NCBI GenBank assembly: GCA_025602915.1
Contig: JAHLJZ010000011.1
Span: forward strand, 124,001-188,000
Source of the DNA: Paraphysoderma sedebokerense
Taxonomy: Eukaryota; Blastocladiomycota; Physodermatomycetes; Physodermatales; Physodermataceae
Reading direction: 5' to 3'
Length of the DNA stretch: 64,000 nucleotides
Below are positions 21,495-32,571 of the stretch, one piece after another. Position 1 is the stretch's first letter, and each line of letters starts with the position of its first letter. The translations under genes and the position numbers were made by a program. The notes beneath the pieces are model-generated. The model was not told the origin of the DNA, searched no databases, and was given only the letters and a program-made list of their open reading frames with translations.

Positions 21495-22731
21495 ATGGAA
21501 CTTTCTTATAATATCTCGCCGAATCGAACGACGCTTCTCGTCGCCCTAACGCTCGACATCATCGGTTTAATCCTTACCACCTACGTTGGCTACTTAATTT
21601 TCCCAGAAATGCTACGCAAAAGGACAAATTTCTGGATTTTATCTGCAGTAGCTGGCTCACTTCTATTCCTGTCCCGTGCTTATGGGACCCTAGACACAAT
21701 ATTGATTCTTACAACTTCAAATAAGTTGACGCCAAAGTATTACCAATGGAAATTGTTTCTGTTGCATTCATCGTTTTGGCTGGGTTATATGACTATTACG
21801 ATCATCAGAATTTACCGATTATCACTCGCCAGAGCGACATGGAAATACGCTCCATTAGTAGGATTTGCTTTACTAGTAATTGGAGGATTATTAGCTTCCA
21901 TATTTAATGTGGTAGTACTTATCGCCAACATCACGGTGCAGAATGTCATCTCGCTCAGTCCAGAGCTGTCCTCTTTGCGATCTGTCGCTAGGTTAACCAA
22001 GGATCCAGACATCAAACAAATATACCGTATCGAAGTAGAATCAGCCTTCACCGAGCAACATCCCGTTCTTGCTCAATTGCATACTACCACTCGCATACTT
22101 TTTCCGATTATTGTTACCATGTTCCACGTTACCAACATCGTAACCGATTTGCTTTTCAATGCACTCGTTGTTTCGCTTCAAAAGGTCTTGAACCATTCAA
22201 AAGCACTGGCCCGAAAACAATACATAGTTCTCTCGGTACCGTATCTATTGCCTTTTTTGATCGATTCCATATATCTGGGGTTGTATGTTTCCCAAGAAAT
22301 TGACGTTTCAAGTGGAGCCGACATAAAACAATATTTCCATATTATCGCGGATTTGGGATTTTTAACCGCATGTATTGATGCCTTCGTAAGTTACCCTTTT
22401 CCTGTAGTATCCTCACAACTCTATATTCATAATTTATTGTTAGGTCTTCTACAACTATTCATTACGTCAAACAAAGAAAATATTAGATAATAGTGGAAAA
22501 TTTGATTCGTCTCTATCGAGCTCAATTATGAAGTCGGATGAGACCTCAAAGGCGAAATCTGGCTTGAAGAAATCAAGATCGGGAGAACATAAATTTGAAT
22601 TAAACTGGTCTATATTAGAAAAAACCGACGAAAATTCAAAGTCTAGTGATACTCTTGGAGGACAAGTAATTACGCCTAGCTCGGTGGATAGTGGCTATCA
22701 AAGCGAGAGATTGACAAATCGCACTGCATGA
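21495..22731 (+). CDS. Seven-helix membrane protein, second type
   Basis: Exons 21495-22385 and 22444-22731 give 392 aa. The ATG at 21495 starts MELSYNISPNRTTLLVALTL with two N-glycosylation sequons (NIS, NRT) before the first helix, so an outside N terminus is likely. Seven helices follow, with a long loop between helices 4 and 5 (residues about 150-195) and a Ser/Lys-rich cytosolic tail of about 90 residues (SKSSDTLGGQVITPSSVDSG). The layout is that of a G-protein-coupled receptor, but no class motif (such as DRY or NPxxY) is recognisable. It is not similar in sequence to the 10226/16630 pair. An orphan sensory receptor is plausible but unproven. Confidence 0.7.
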
Positions 22732-23088
22732 TCATAGAACTGAAGGAACTTGTACTGTATTTAAATATTGCCCACAATGTAATATATAATATGTAGACCG
22801 ATTTTTGTTGTATATTAATTTAAAGCACCTATTAGATTAAATGAAGTTTCGTGTGAATGATTATTTGAAGTTGGACAATCCCATTATTTTATTTTGGGCC
22901 CTCCGTGCCCTCATCTATCCGGTACCTTCTCAACCCTCCTACTACTCCCTAAATTTGTACTCCACCACTCCAACAACATTGAGGGAGTACTATATATCTG
23001 TTCTAATATAATTCAATTTTGGTTTTATCCAGTCGACTTTACAATTTAATTTCCCGCCACTTTCTCGCGTACGCATTTCAATTTCAAC
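22732..23088. other. Intergenic, no gene seen
   Basis: 357 bp of AT-rich spacer with the ankyrin gene promoter; the TATATA-rich stretch around 22990 is a possible TATA element. Confidence 0.4.
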
Positions 23089-26000
23089 ATGTCTGCAACT
23101 TCCAGTTCAAATACCACATCCACTACCTCAAATTCAAATTCCATCTCCCCTATTTCGCCAGTAACACCTACACCGGAGGATTCCTTGAATTTATTCAAAG
23201 CTGTTTGCAGCGGAGACATTAATACATTAAGCACAATATGCAAAATTTCTCCGCAATTAACCACGGCATTATTCAGGCTGCGAGATTCTCAAGGAAGTTG
23301 TGCTTTCTTATACGCCGTTGCCAATGGTTCGTCGCTTTATCAAATTCAACGCATAAATAGTTTTTATTTTCGTCAACAAAAACATTGTACTTCAATGGTG
23401 CTAACATTCTGTATTTACTTTCCTTTAATTTTCCCGGTTCATTTATTTCTCAATGACACTTTTAGGGAGATTGGAAATTGTAAAGCTATTGATAAAGGTA
23501 AGCAAATTCATATTTTGTTTTCGATAATTGAATAGTCACCCACGATAACGTTTTGTCAATTCTTGTCGTCATAGTCCGGTATTGACGTGAATATGAAAAA
23601 TCAATACGGATGGACAGCATTAATGTTGGCGTCATATTATAATCACTTGAATATAGTAAAACTACTACTCGAACATCCGGCAATCGCGGTTGATATGGCA
23701 AACGAATTTGGTTTCACTGGTACATAACTTTCGCCCCTGCTCGTCCATCCTATCTTAGATTTAACTAAAAGTCCGATTATCAACTTGTAGCTCTCATGTT
23801 TGCAGTTCAGCAGCAGAACACTCAAATTGCCACTGCACTGCTCGCTGCTGGCTGTAACGTCAATTTACGACAAGGACGAGGGTCCATGGACGCATTAATG
23901 ATCTCGTGTCACCAGAGACATCAACAATTAGTTCATTTATTACTACAACACGGAGCAGAATGTAACGCTCAATGTAAACTTAATGGTTGGACGCCATTGA
24001 TGTATGCAGCCGTAAAAAGAGGAGGAGCTGACGTTGTGAAAATGTTGATCAAGCATGGAGCGGATTTGCAACTTCGAAATTGGAATGGAAAAACGGCCGA
24101 AGATGTCGCAATCGAAGTCGGTAATGCCGAGGTCGCCGAAATTTTTGCTCAACATTGGCTAAAATCTGATTTCAATTATGCATCGTTATCGCCCATGTCA
24201 CCTAGTAAAGTCTTAATTTGTATTCTATCGTTCATAGTATAGAGGGAGGGCTGATATCATCTTCTGCATCATTTTCTTTAGCTTCCAAGGCGCGCCACCT
24301 CATATTCGATGCAATCACAACCAACGACGTATCGCAGTTACTTTCCATCATCTCAACTAATCCATCCTGTATTCATTCGGTGGATAAAGCGAATGGTTAC
24401 ACCCCTTTGATAGCTGCCAGTATACGTGGTAGCAGAGATATTTTGAAAGTCTTATTGGATTATGGGAGCACCTTGGAAGCAAAAGACTCAATACTTAAAT
24501 GGACGGCGTTAATGCACGCGGGTTTGTGCTAGTTTTGGTTACCGCGATTTTGAGACGGAAAACTGATGTTAATTTCTTTTTGCTTTTGGATTACAGTGCA
24601 CAACGGGCACACCGACTGCGTGAAGTTGTTGCTCGAAAAAGGCGCCAATACTGATTCATCTTCTACAGGCAATGGTCATTCTGTCATTGAACTCGCACGG
24701 TCACAAACAAATCAAAACATAGTCAATCTTTTAAATAGTCATTTAAATAATGCTAACAAGTCTCCAACCAAAGATTCACCGGAAGCGACACAAATCAAAC
24801 CGGCAACAAAACCAGTTCCAGCACCTGCACCAAAAACAAAATGGTTATCTAAACTATCATCAAAATTGCGAAGAAAGGCCACACCGATACCCGAGTCACC
24901 AATGTCTTCAACTACATCCGTAACAGCTGGTTCAAAACTGTCTTCTCCCGGAAGTTCTGCACTCCTACAGACACCATCAATTTCGGTTAACACTTCCTTC
25001 AGTGGAACACCCAGTCCTTTAATACCGACTTCCCCTAAAATGAGTGATCCATCGGGCAAACATGTCACGGATGATTTAAGTCTAGGTTAGTCTTTAAAAC
25101 TTCGTCGTCCTCGAGGATACTATTCATAACCATTTTACTTTCACAGGACGGCAAGCTCGTCAAACAGGGAATGTAAATGTGGTGAGTCTTAACCCTAATG
25201 CAGACATGAAATGTGGACCCAGTTTAACCTTCCCTTTAACAGACACTTTTGAACACGATGGAAAGCATTCAACCACCGTCGCAATCGCCGGCAGTGTTCA
25301 TCACTAAGTCCTCCGCCGCAATGCTGCAAGCACGGCCGCAGAGTTACACAACACCTGTCATGTCAGTAGGAAGCAAATCTCCTGTACCAACTGACAAAAA
25401 GGATGATACACCTGAGGCATGGTTTATTAAGAATTTGGAATCCTTAACTGAAGTGTCTAGTCCGCCTGAAGTTAGCGGTCCATCGACACCGAACGTTAGC
25501 GCACAGAGGCGACCAAGATCAATGACTTATGATCGAACGGGCCGTATACCTCAGCCAGCCCATAGATCATTATCAAGATCGCACAACAATTTTCCAACTG
25601 CTTCACCTATTTCGGCTTCATCTTCTGCTTCATCGACCGAAAGTTTCATGTTATCGCGCGCGAGCTCTGTGAAACGCTTTGAAGGTCGTCGCAGTAGCAA
25701 CAGTAGTGCACCTCTTTACCGAACAAAATCAGGGAGGTCAACATTAACTCGCGGAAAATCGGGTCAAAATTCTTCCTCTAGTATTGTCGCAGCCGCTAGC
25801 CCGGGTACTGAAAATAGTGGCGAAGGAAACGGCAATTCATTGAATTCAAGTTACAATCAAGGATCAAACCAAAATGCAACACCGGCGGGAGCAAGATCAA
25901 GAACAAGTTCATCAGCTAAAAGTGAAGGAAATTCGGGATCAAGCGGAGAAAAGACTACTCCAGGGAATCAACCAGGCCAGAGCAACAAGAGCGATTTGTC

Positions 26001-26403
26001 CTTGGCGAGTGGGGAATCCTCGCCGCCCAGCGAAAATGCATCAAGGTCAAGGCTACACAGCAATGGCAATGGTTTGTATGATTTTCGTTGTTTTTGAAAT
26101 TCTTCAATGCTAATTATATGTTCTTTTGTATTTACTTGAATCATTACTTCATGTCATGAAGATGCCGAACCGAACCGTGCTCCGCGAGTCCCCGCGCAAC
26201 CAGGGGTAGTAGTTGCCCGTCACCAATCATTGAAAATGCCGAAAAAGAACACAAGTGCAAGTAGTATACCCGAGTTTTCAGTTTTGACATCTTCAATCAA
26301 TGGTATAGACAAATGGCAAATGATATCACAAGCAAAACATAAGCGAAAAAGTGGAACGAACGGGATCCCTGCCCCGGCGATCCCTCCGAGATTGCATTCA
26401 TAA
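23089..26403 (+). CDS. Ankyrin-repeat protein with long disordered tail
   Basis: A gene of about nine exons coding roughly 900-1000 aa. A Ser/Thr/Pro N terminus (MSATSSSNTTSTTSNSNSIS) leads into two blocks of ankyrin repeats, for example GIDVNMKNQYGWTALMLASY, FGFTALMFAVQQQNTQIATA, LNGWTPLMYAAVKRGGADVV, ANGYTPLIAASIRGSRDILK and VHNGHTDCVKLLLEKGAN, covering about 23560-24740. The second half (24740-26403) is disordered, Ser/Pro-rich and basic, with SP sites, and ends in APAIPPRLHS. An exon runs 25249 to about 26070 without break. The layout suits a scaffold that binds partners through the ankyrin surface and is regulated by phosphorylation. No enzyme domain was seen; specific role unknown. Confidence 0.8.
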
Positions 26404-26834
26404 TTGAAAGTGCTGATATTTTTGCCTGCTGTAAGTAAATTGCCGCTGTAAGTAATATGAAGAATGTAGAGAATCTGCAACTGCCGTGAGAGATTGTAAT
26501 GAGGGAATGAAATAAAGAGTTGGTCAGGGCGTTGGCTCTATTCAACGCATGTTTAGCCGCCGGCCAAAAGCTGGGTGCAAAATATATCACATAGGGATAT
26601 TGTAGAGAACGGTATAGATCAAAAGATGTTCTCAATAGGAATTTCAAGTGCTTAATGAATATTTATCACCGTTGACAGAGGAATTAGAGTTCCAGAGGAT
26701 CATTGTAGAAATTCTGCCACGACGATAGCTCCGTTCGAACGTCACGCTTGCGCAATTCTTTTAAATTACACCTCCGTGTTCCCTCGATTTCCTTTCTAGG
26801 TTTATCAATTATTGGCTATTTCAATTGAAGCTCT
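26404..26834. other. Intergenic, no gene seen
   Basis: 431 bp between the ankyrin gene and UBC1. Minus-strand ORFs (26220-26647) run into the coding exon of the ankyrin gene and look like chance. Confidence 0.5.
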
Positions 26835-27719
26835 ATGCCTGATACTCGACGGATAACGAAGGAGATACAGGACTGCAAGAATGACAAGTCTTGTAAGATT
26901 ACCATCGAAACGATATCCGAGTCGGATTTAACTCATCTGAAAGGTGGATTCTACGGATCATCGGGAACTCCCTACGAAGGTCTGTATATATCTTTTCGAC
27001 ACATATAATATCGACCATCACTAGCCTATGTTCATATGCTATTTCGTCGGCTAACTTGATACCGTTTCTTTCATGCTAAATAGGCGGTTACTTCGAAGTG
27101 GATATCGTTGTGCCTAATGATTATCCATTTCAACCATTCAAAATGAAATTTATTACTCCGGTGTATCATCCGAATGTATCAAGTCAAACAGGAGCTATAT
27201 GTTTAGATATTCTTAAAAACGAATGGAGTCCGGTGCTGACTCTGAAAACGACATTACTATCAATTGCGGCTCTACTCGAGAGTCCCGAGCCAGATGATCC
27301 TCAGGTTTGTACCTTTTCTATTTAATTTTATTCGTAAACCCCATCTTCATATCGGATGCTTGCTTAATTGGTATAATCTTTTCTGCTCATCGTGAAATTA
27401 ACAAATTATGTCTTGCTACGCGATTTAATAGGATGCAGTGGTAGCAGCTCACTTTAAAAAGGATCCCGAAGACTTTAAGAAGACGGCAAGGCTATGGACC
27501 CAAATGTATGCAAAACCACCATCTACTTCTGATGACTCTGCAGTATCCTCAACGACAAAATCGGTATCAGAGAGGCGGAAAGACTTTTCGGCATTGGGAC
27601 TGAATCCCGATGCTGTACTTAGATTGGTTGAAATGGGATTTGAAGAGGCAAGAGTGATGAGAGTGCTCAAGTCTTGTAATAACGATGAAGATAGGGCTGT
27701 TGAGATGCTACTTAGTTGA
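26835..27719 (+). CDS. UBC1: Ubiquitin-conjugating enzyme E2 with C-terminal UBA (Ubc1/UBE2K)
   Basis: Exons 26835-26979, 27084-27304 and 27432-27719 encode 217 aa. The UBC fold covers residues 1-150, with [13 protein letters not shown], the HPN box [18 protein letters not shown] containing the catalytic Cys, and [20 protein letters not shown]. After a Ser/Thr linker the last 40 residues form a UBA domain ([20 protein letters not shown]). This is the Ubc1/UBE2K class, which extends K48-linked chains, for example with the anaphase-promoting complex in yeast. Length equals that of yeast Ubc1. Firm call. Confidence 0.95.
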
Positions 27720-28044
27720 TACTAATACACAATGAGACAGACTTTCTTATGGCTTCTACAATGGGGACGGGGCTACTGTATACAGTCGAATTTGCAATGA
27801 ATGCATGCAGAGAGAATGATTACATCATTTCGGAATTGATTTCTTCAGTTCAAGTAATCGATGCTTTTGTAGATATCTGTACTTGTATATGTACTCTGGT
27901 ACGGCTCCACAAGTTCCCTCATAATAGATGTTGCCAATAGCAACGGACACGTTTGAAATTGTAAACAGGCTGATGATATGGATCACTTGAATCCAAATTG
28001 CCAACCACCACGGAAGATATCCATTCAAGACAAATAGAAGAAAT
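27720..28044. other. Intergenic region with an X-box
   Basis: 325 bp between UBC1 and TIM8. A good RFX site lies 100 bp before the TIM8 ATG. No ORF of note. Confidence 0.5.
27930..27944. promoter_or_regulatory. RFX X-box (GTTGCC-AAT-AGCAAC)
   Basis: Two half-sites that fit GTNRCC and RGYAAC exactly with a spacer of three, within the consensus range. It lies about 100 bp upstream of the TIM8 start, a typical promoter distance. Which gene it serves, and whether an RFX factor exists in this genome, cannot be told from here. Confidence 0.5.
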
Positions 28045-28452
28045 ATGTCCCAACAAATCGACGAAAAGACTCAAGCTGAGCTTCAGAAATTCCTCGAAGC
28101 CGAAAACGCTAAAGCCCGAGTACATTCTCAGATTCATCAATTCACCGAAATGTGCTGGGACAAATGTATCACCAAAATTAATAATAAAACCGATAAGAAT
28201 GACGAAGCTTGCTTGACTAACTGTGTAGAAAGATTTTTGGATACCAGTATATTCATCGTATGTGTTTTTACTGCCGTTTTTTCTTTGTATGACGATGGCT
28301 GTGCTGGTTTATGTGGTTATCCCCATCATGGATTCGCCGTCTCCTGTTAGATTGATTGAGTCTTGCTATATTACGCAACTTTTTTTCCTGTTACTCACTC
28401 TTATCAACTTCAGGTGCGTCGATTGGAGGAACAACGAAACCAAATGATGTAA
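28045..28452 (+). CDS. TIM8: Small mitochondrial import chaperone Tim8
   Basis: Exons 28045-28257 and 28414-28452 give 83 aa. The twin CX3C motifs CWDKC and CLTNC are 20-odd residues apart, the mark of the small TIM chaperones that ferry membrane proteins across the intermembrane space; the sequence FTEMCWDKCITKI with CLTNCVERFLDTSIFI is the Tim8 type, partner of Tim13. The second exon adds VRRLEEQRNQMM, so the unspliced frame would end wrongly. Firm. Confidence 0.93.
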
Positions 28453-29071
28453 ACTATTTTGACAATGACAATCAGGCGACAGCAACTACTTTTTAATATT
28501 AATCATTTTGTGTGGACTGAGAAGAATGAATTTTAACTGGGACACTATGTAATATAGGAATGGAATGGATGTAGTGGGTATTCAGTGATCTTCAACGAAT
28601 AATAATATAAGCAAAGCAGCAAATTGAGTATAATGCAATCGTATGAATTAATTAATTTCGATAACAAAAACAATTAATCTTGTTAATCTCTTGAATGGGT
28701 TAATTTAATATTGATCTTTGATATCAAAAAAGTCCAAGACGGCAATTCAGGAAAAGAATTGTCTTACATCGAAAGGACATATTGCCCATGTAATCTCTGG
28801 ACTCTGCTGTACCACTATCTTCCCCTCGATCGAGAGTGATTTAGACAGCATATGCCTAACAAAACATCTCGTCTTCGTCTATTATAATTCATGGAATGAA
28901 AGAATAACCCATATCAAAATAAGAATGCGGCGCCATTATTAAAGAGGTCATCAGACCGCAAGCGAACACGTTCCTCTTCGTTCCTTAATTTGATGCTACT
29001 CTCGTCCAATGCTCATCGAACCATATTTTATATATTTCCAACAAACGCATTCCCTCTATCATTAGTATACC
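28453..29071. other. Intergenic, no gene seen
   Basis: 619 bp of AT-rich DNA. A 74-codon plus-strand ORF at 28718-28942 has no recognisable features. The end holds the promoter of the deaminase gene. Confidence 0.45.
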
Positions 29072-31154
29072 ATGTCGTCGTTTGACCCCTTTTACGAATC
29101 ATCTTTCCAGACTAATTCGCAATCCCAGTATACTCCACTCCCTCATGCCCTTGCCGAAACAGCCACCGTATCTAATGCCTCGAATAGACTCAAAAAACAT
29201 GAAATGTTCATTCTGGCAGCATTGTGGATGGAATATAGTCCTTACTGTTTAGCGCCTACGGTCTACTTTGGTCGAGGTCATGAAAGAAGAATGAATAAAA
29301 GTGGGGCCGTATTGGTCGACAAGGAAGGGAGAATCGTTGCGTTGGAGTATGTTAACAAAAAAAGAAATACTGATTAATCTCTGTCCAATTCTTGCTCTTT
29401 ACCGGGACTTGCCTTTGACATGCAAGCATTAAAGTATGGAATGGTGGCACTAACATGATTATTCGTATCATGGCAATGATATTCCGAATTCCAACAATTT
29501 AGATATTCAAAATCTACGCATGCGATAACCAAATGTATTATGACAGCTGGAGGGAAAGCTAGGGAATGTAATCTTTACTGCTCACGCTTCCCAGACTCTT
29601 TATCTTCAAAGCTGATGGTTCAGTCCGGTGAATAGTCCTACCCTTTCCTTCTAGAAGTTACCCCCGGAAGTCTGATAAGTTCTTCTGCGCTTTGAAATCC
29701 CAAATCTATAAACATTTATAGGAATTCGACGATGCTATTTTTTCCCTGCCCCAATTTATCCCCAGTATGACGAAACCACTGATTCACCCCATTTTGATGC
29801 TGAATACATTCATGGAAAACTGCTTGAAAATCTGAAATCGGTTTACAAGCTCAGTATACATTCCACTTTCTCACTCAATTTACTTATACCCGAATGGATT
29901 CGAACTGGAAATTCTACTCCGCCTTCTTCCCCTCGTTTGTCAGATCACCATCGCTTGCATTCGAATGCTCACATAAACCAATTAATGCCACTGCCGAAGT
30001 ACTTACAAAGTCTTAAGTTGGGATCCATGACGAAATACGGTACACCGCGGTACTTCGAGGTCGACAAATTCTACTTGAGTGCGATAGGCTCAATGAAAAA
30101 TTATGAAAGAATTCTGGATGGTTTTGATCATACGCTTGCTGGTTTTCATAAAGTGGTTGAAAGATATAGTTGTGAGTTGACATGGGAAGGAGCAACAAAA
30201 GAGCACCGTGAACTGGATGATTTAGCATTAGCTGAGGCCGTAAGTATCAACTTACTGCATTCCGCTCCGTTTGATTGCTTCATCTGAATTCATTTTCAAA
30301 CTTTTTCTTGTTAGCAACATGCAATGGTATTGGCTCATATAGCATCGCGTCGTACCGACGACCCCAAGATTGGTGTTGGGGCAGTCATAGTCAATAGCGG
30401 GTCCTATATTTCTCTCGGGTGGAACGGATTTCCAAAAAAATCCCAGCGACATGATTATCCTCGTCTTGGAGCGGACGAGGCCACCGAAAATGAAGAACTC
30501 AAATACGCATACGTTCTGCATGCAGAACAGAATGCACTACTACATCGGCGGGATATTGGCAGTCTTGAAAATTGCAGATTCTATAGTACGAAATACCCAT
30601 GTGATGAGTGCGCTCCCGTCATATTTGACATGAACATCAAATGTATTTTCACTACACCCAAGTCGAATCCTCCGATGTTGATTTCACCAACTCGTCCTTC
30701 CACATCTCAAAACTCAAATTCCAATACTCATAATCGTGAATCCTCGAACACTAGCATCCAACAGCTACCGACATCCCAAGATCAACGGAAGGCGTCACTC
30801 ATGTTCCTTCCCGGTTTATCTCACCCAGATTCAACCGCCACTTTTCCTCCTACATCCTTTTCGACGTCCCCGTCTTATCCATATATCGATACAATCATGT
30901 CAAATTCTCAAATCAAACGCAATTCCAGTTCATTCCAAGTGAACGCTGCTTATCGCGGATTGACATACAATAAGCTGGGATCCTTGCTTGGCAGTACCAA
31001 TGGATCTTTGTGGATATTCAGAATCAACAATCCGGCTTCAGGACTATCAGTCAACCATTATGGGATTAGCGGATCTCCTCCAACCGGAAAGACAAATGAA
31101 AGAAGTCAATCAATAAGAGAAGAAACCGACGGAACGAATGGAAAATCAGAGTAA
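29072..31154 (+). CDS. CDADC1: CDADC1-like double cytidine/dCMP deaminase-fold protein
   Basis: Exons 29072-29346, 29503-29627, 29722-30239 and 30315-31154 give 585 aa, all in phase. Two deaminase folds are seen, as in animal CDADC1 (reported to act on dCTP). The first (FILAALWMEYSP to IRRCYFFPAPIYPQY) has lost its zinc ligands and proton shuttle: HAITKCIM in place of HAE, and RFPDSLSSKLM in place of PCxxC. The second is intact: VLHAEQNALL supplies the HAE motif and YPCDECAPVI the two Cys. The end (from about residue 430) is a Ser/Pro-rich tail absent from the folds. So the protein looks like one active and one pseudo-enzyme domain. The link between fold pair and family is good; the substrate is inferred. 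Confidence 0.85.
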
Positions 31155-31475
31155 ATGTAATGTCAGGTCCTTTGACTACGGATGTGGTTTGCCTTATTTA
31201 TCATCCAGTTCTTTTACTCGACTATTAAGGCACTCTGATTATAGATTACAGTATTTTTATAATTAGAGTTGTTTGTAAATATACCCTGTATTGCATAGCA
31301 TATTGTATAATTCAGTAGAATAAAAATTGCCGGAAATTATGAACTGAATTGATCAGAGTCGGTATGATTTCCAAGGCGTTCAAGGCTGATTCAAGAAACC
31401 ATTCGAGATAGCTCAAGGCATCTTTACTCCTTATCATAAAACGTTATCAATTGCCCTTCCAGATATATTTGACAA
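31155..31475. other. Intergenic, no gene seen
   Basis: 321 bp with the 3' end of the deaminase gene (AATAAA near 31319) and the EMC8 promoter. Confidence 0.5.
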
Positions 31476-32439
31476 ATGACGAACCAATACCGCTTATCTT
31501 CTCAGGCCTATATCAAAATCATTCTCCATGCCGCCAAGTACCCACATAAAGCTATCAACGGACTATTGCTGGCGTCCGATATCCACAACGAAGGAACCGT
31601 TATAACCGATATCATTCCTCTATTTCATGTAAACTTAAGTGTTACCCCTTTTTTGGAACTAGCATTAGAACAGGTACTGTAGCGCTTAGATTCCAAGTTT
31701 GGCCCTCAATGATCGAGAATATTTGTTTACAAGGATGTTAATCTGCACAACATAACTAAATCGATTTGCTGTGTCACAACAGGTCTCCATATTTTGCAAG
31801 GAAACAAAGAAACAAGTCGTAGGATATTATCATGGTAATGATAGTTTAGACTCAAAAGAATTGTCGCCGACAGGGAAACAAATAGCTTCAAAAGTACACG
31901 ACATTTGGAGTAAGAATAATTGTATCGCTCTATTGGTATGCATTCTTCTCTATTCTTGATACTCTTGTTGTTTTCTGTCGATATATTGACATTTATTCTA
32001 CTGCTCTCTTTAGATCGATGTGGCAAAATGGAACAAAGACAAAAACAGTCTACCCTTTATCGTTAGTTTCTTGCTTCATCTCAAACGCTGTCCCAACACA
32101 CACTTATGTTTTTTCTATTCTTAGCCTTTCATATCCCATGAATCTGCATGGAAGTTAGCTTCTTCACCGTATGTCGTCTCTTAAACTTTGACTTCGACGT
32201 TGTCCAATAGCCATCTATTTCGGCTCTATACTTTGCCCTAAGCTAACAAGTCGATTTCCATTTGATCTAGCTCGACGTTCCTCCAACTTTCCTCATCATC
32301 AAACCTGCAAGATGAATTTCAGTCACTGTTTCAAGATTGCACATTACTTTACGACTTTGACAATCATTTGGATGATGTAAAACACGACTGGTTAATTAAT
32401 TCGCAAATCAATGATGTGATTCAAAAAGTTGTATCATAA
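31476..32439 (+). CDS. EMC8: ER membrane protein complex subunit 8/9
   Basis: Five exons (31476-31673, 31783-31935, 32014-32061, 32125-32168, 32271-32439) give 203 aa. It belongs to the EMC8/EMC9 family (UPF0172), a catalytically inactive MPN-fold protein on the cytosolic side of the ER membrane complex, which inserts tail-anchored and multi-pass proteins. Family marks: YIKIILHAAKYPHKAINGLLL, DIIPLFHVNLSVTPFLELAL, KKQVVGYYHGNDSLDSKELS and the ending DFDNHLDDVKHDWLIN. The JAMM metal ligands are absent, as usual for this branch. Firm. Confidence 0.92.
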
Positions 32440-32571
32440 AAAGTAATACCGAAATCGTTACGTGTGATTTCGATTTGTCGATGTATTATTAAGACGTGAA
32501 TATATACAGAGATAACTAAACTGAAGCGCGAATATTTGTCGGTTCTCGGTGAAGTATCAGCTATAGGGTAG

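Noticed and set aside
26220-26647. Hydrophobic minus-strand ORFs downstream of the ankyrin gene
   Set aside because: They are antisense to its last exon and 3' region; composition explained by that.
29384-29455. A frame reading LAFDMQALKYGMVAL in the first intron of the deaminase gene, which looks like the helix after a deaminase HAE motif
   Set aside because: It ends in a stop, no splice acceptor fits, and the model using 29503 gives a better continuation (HAITKCIM) with correct phases in all exons.
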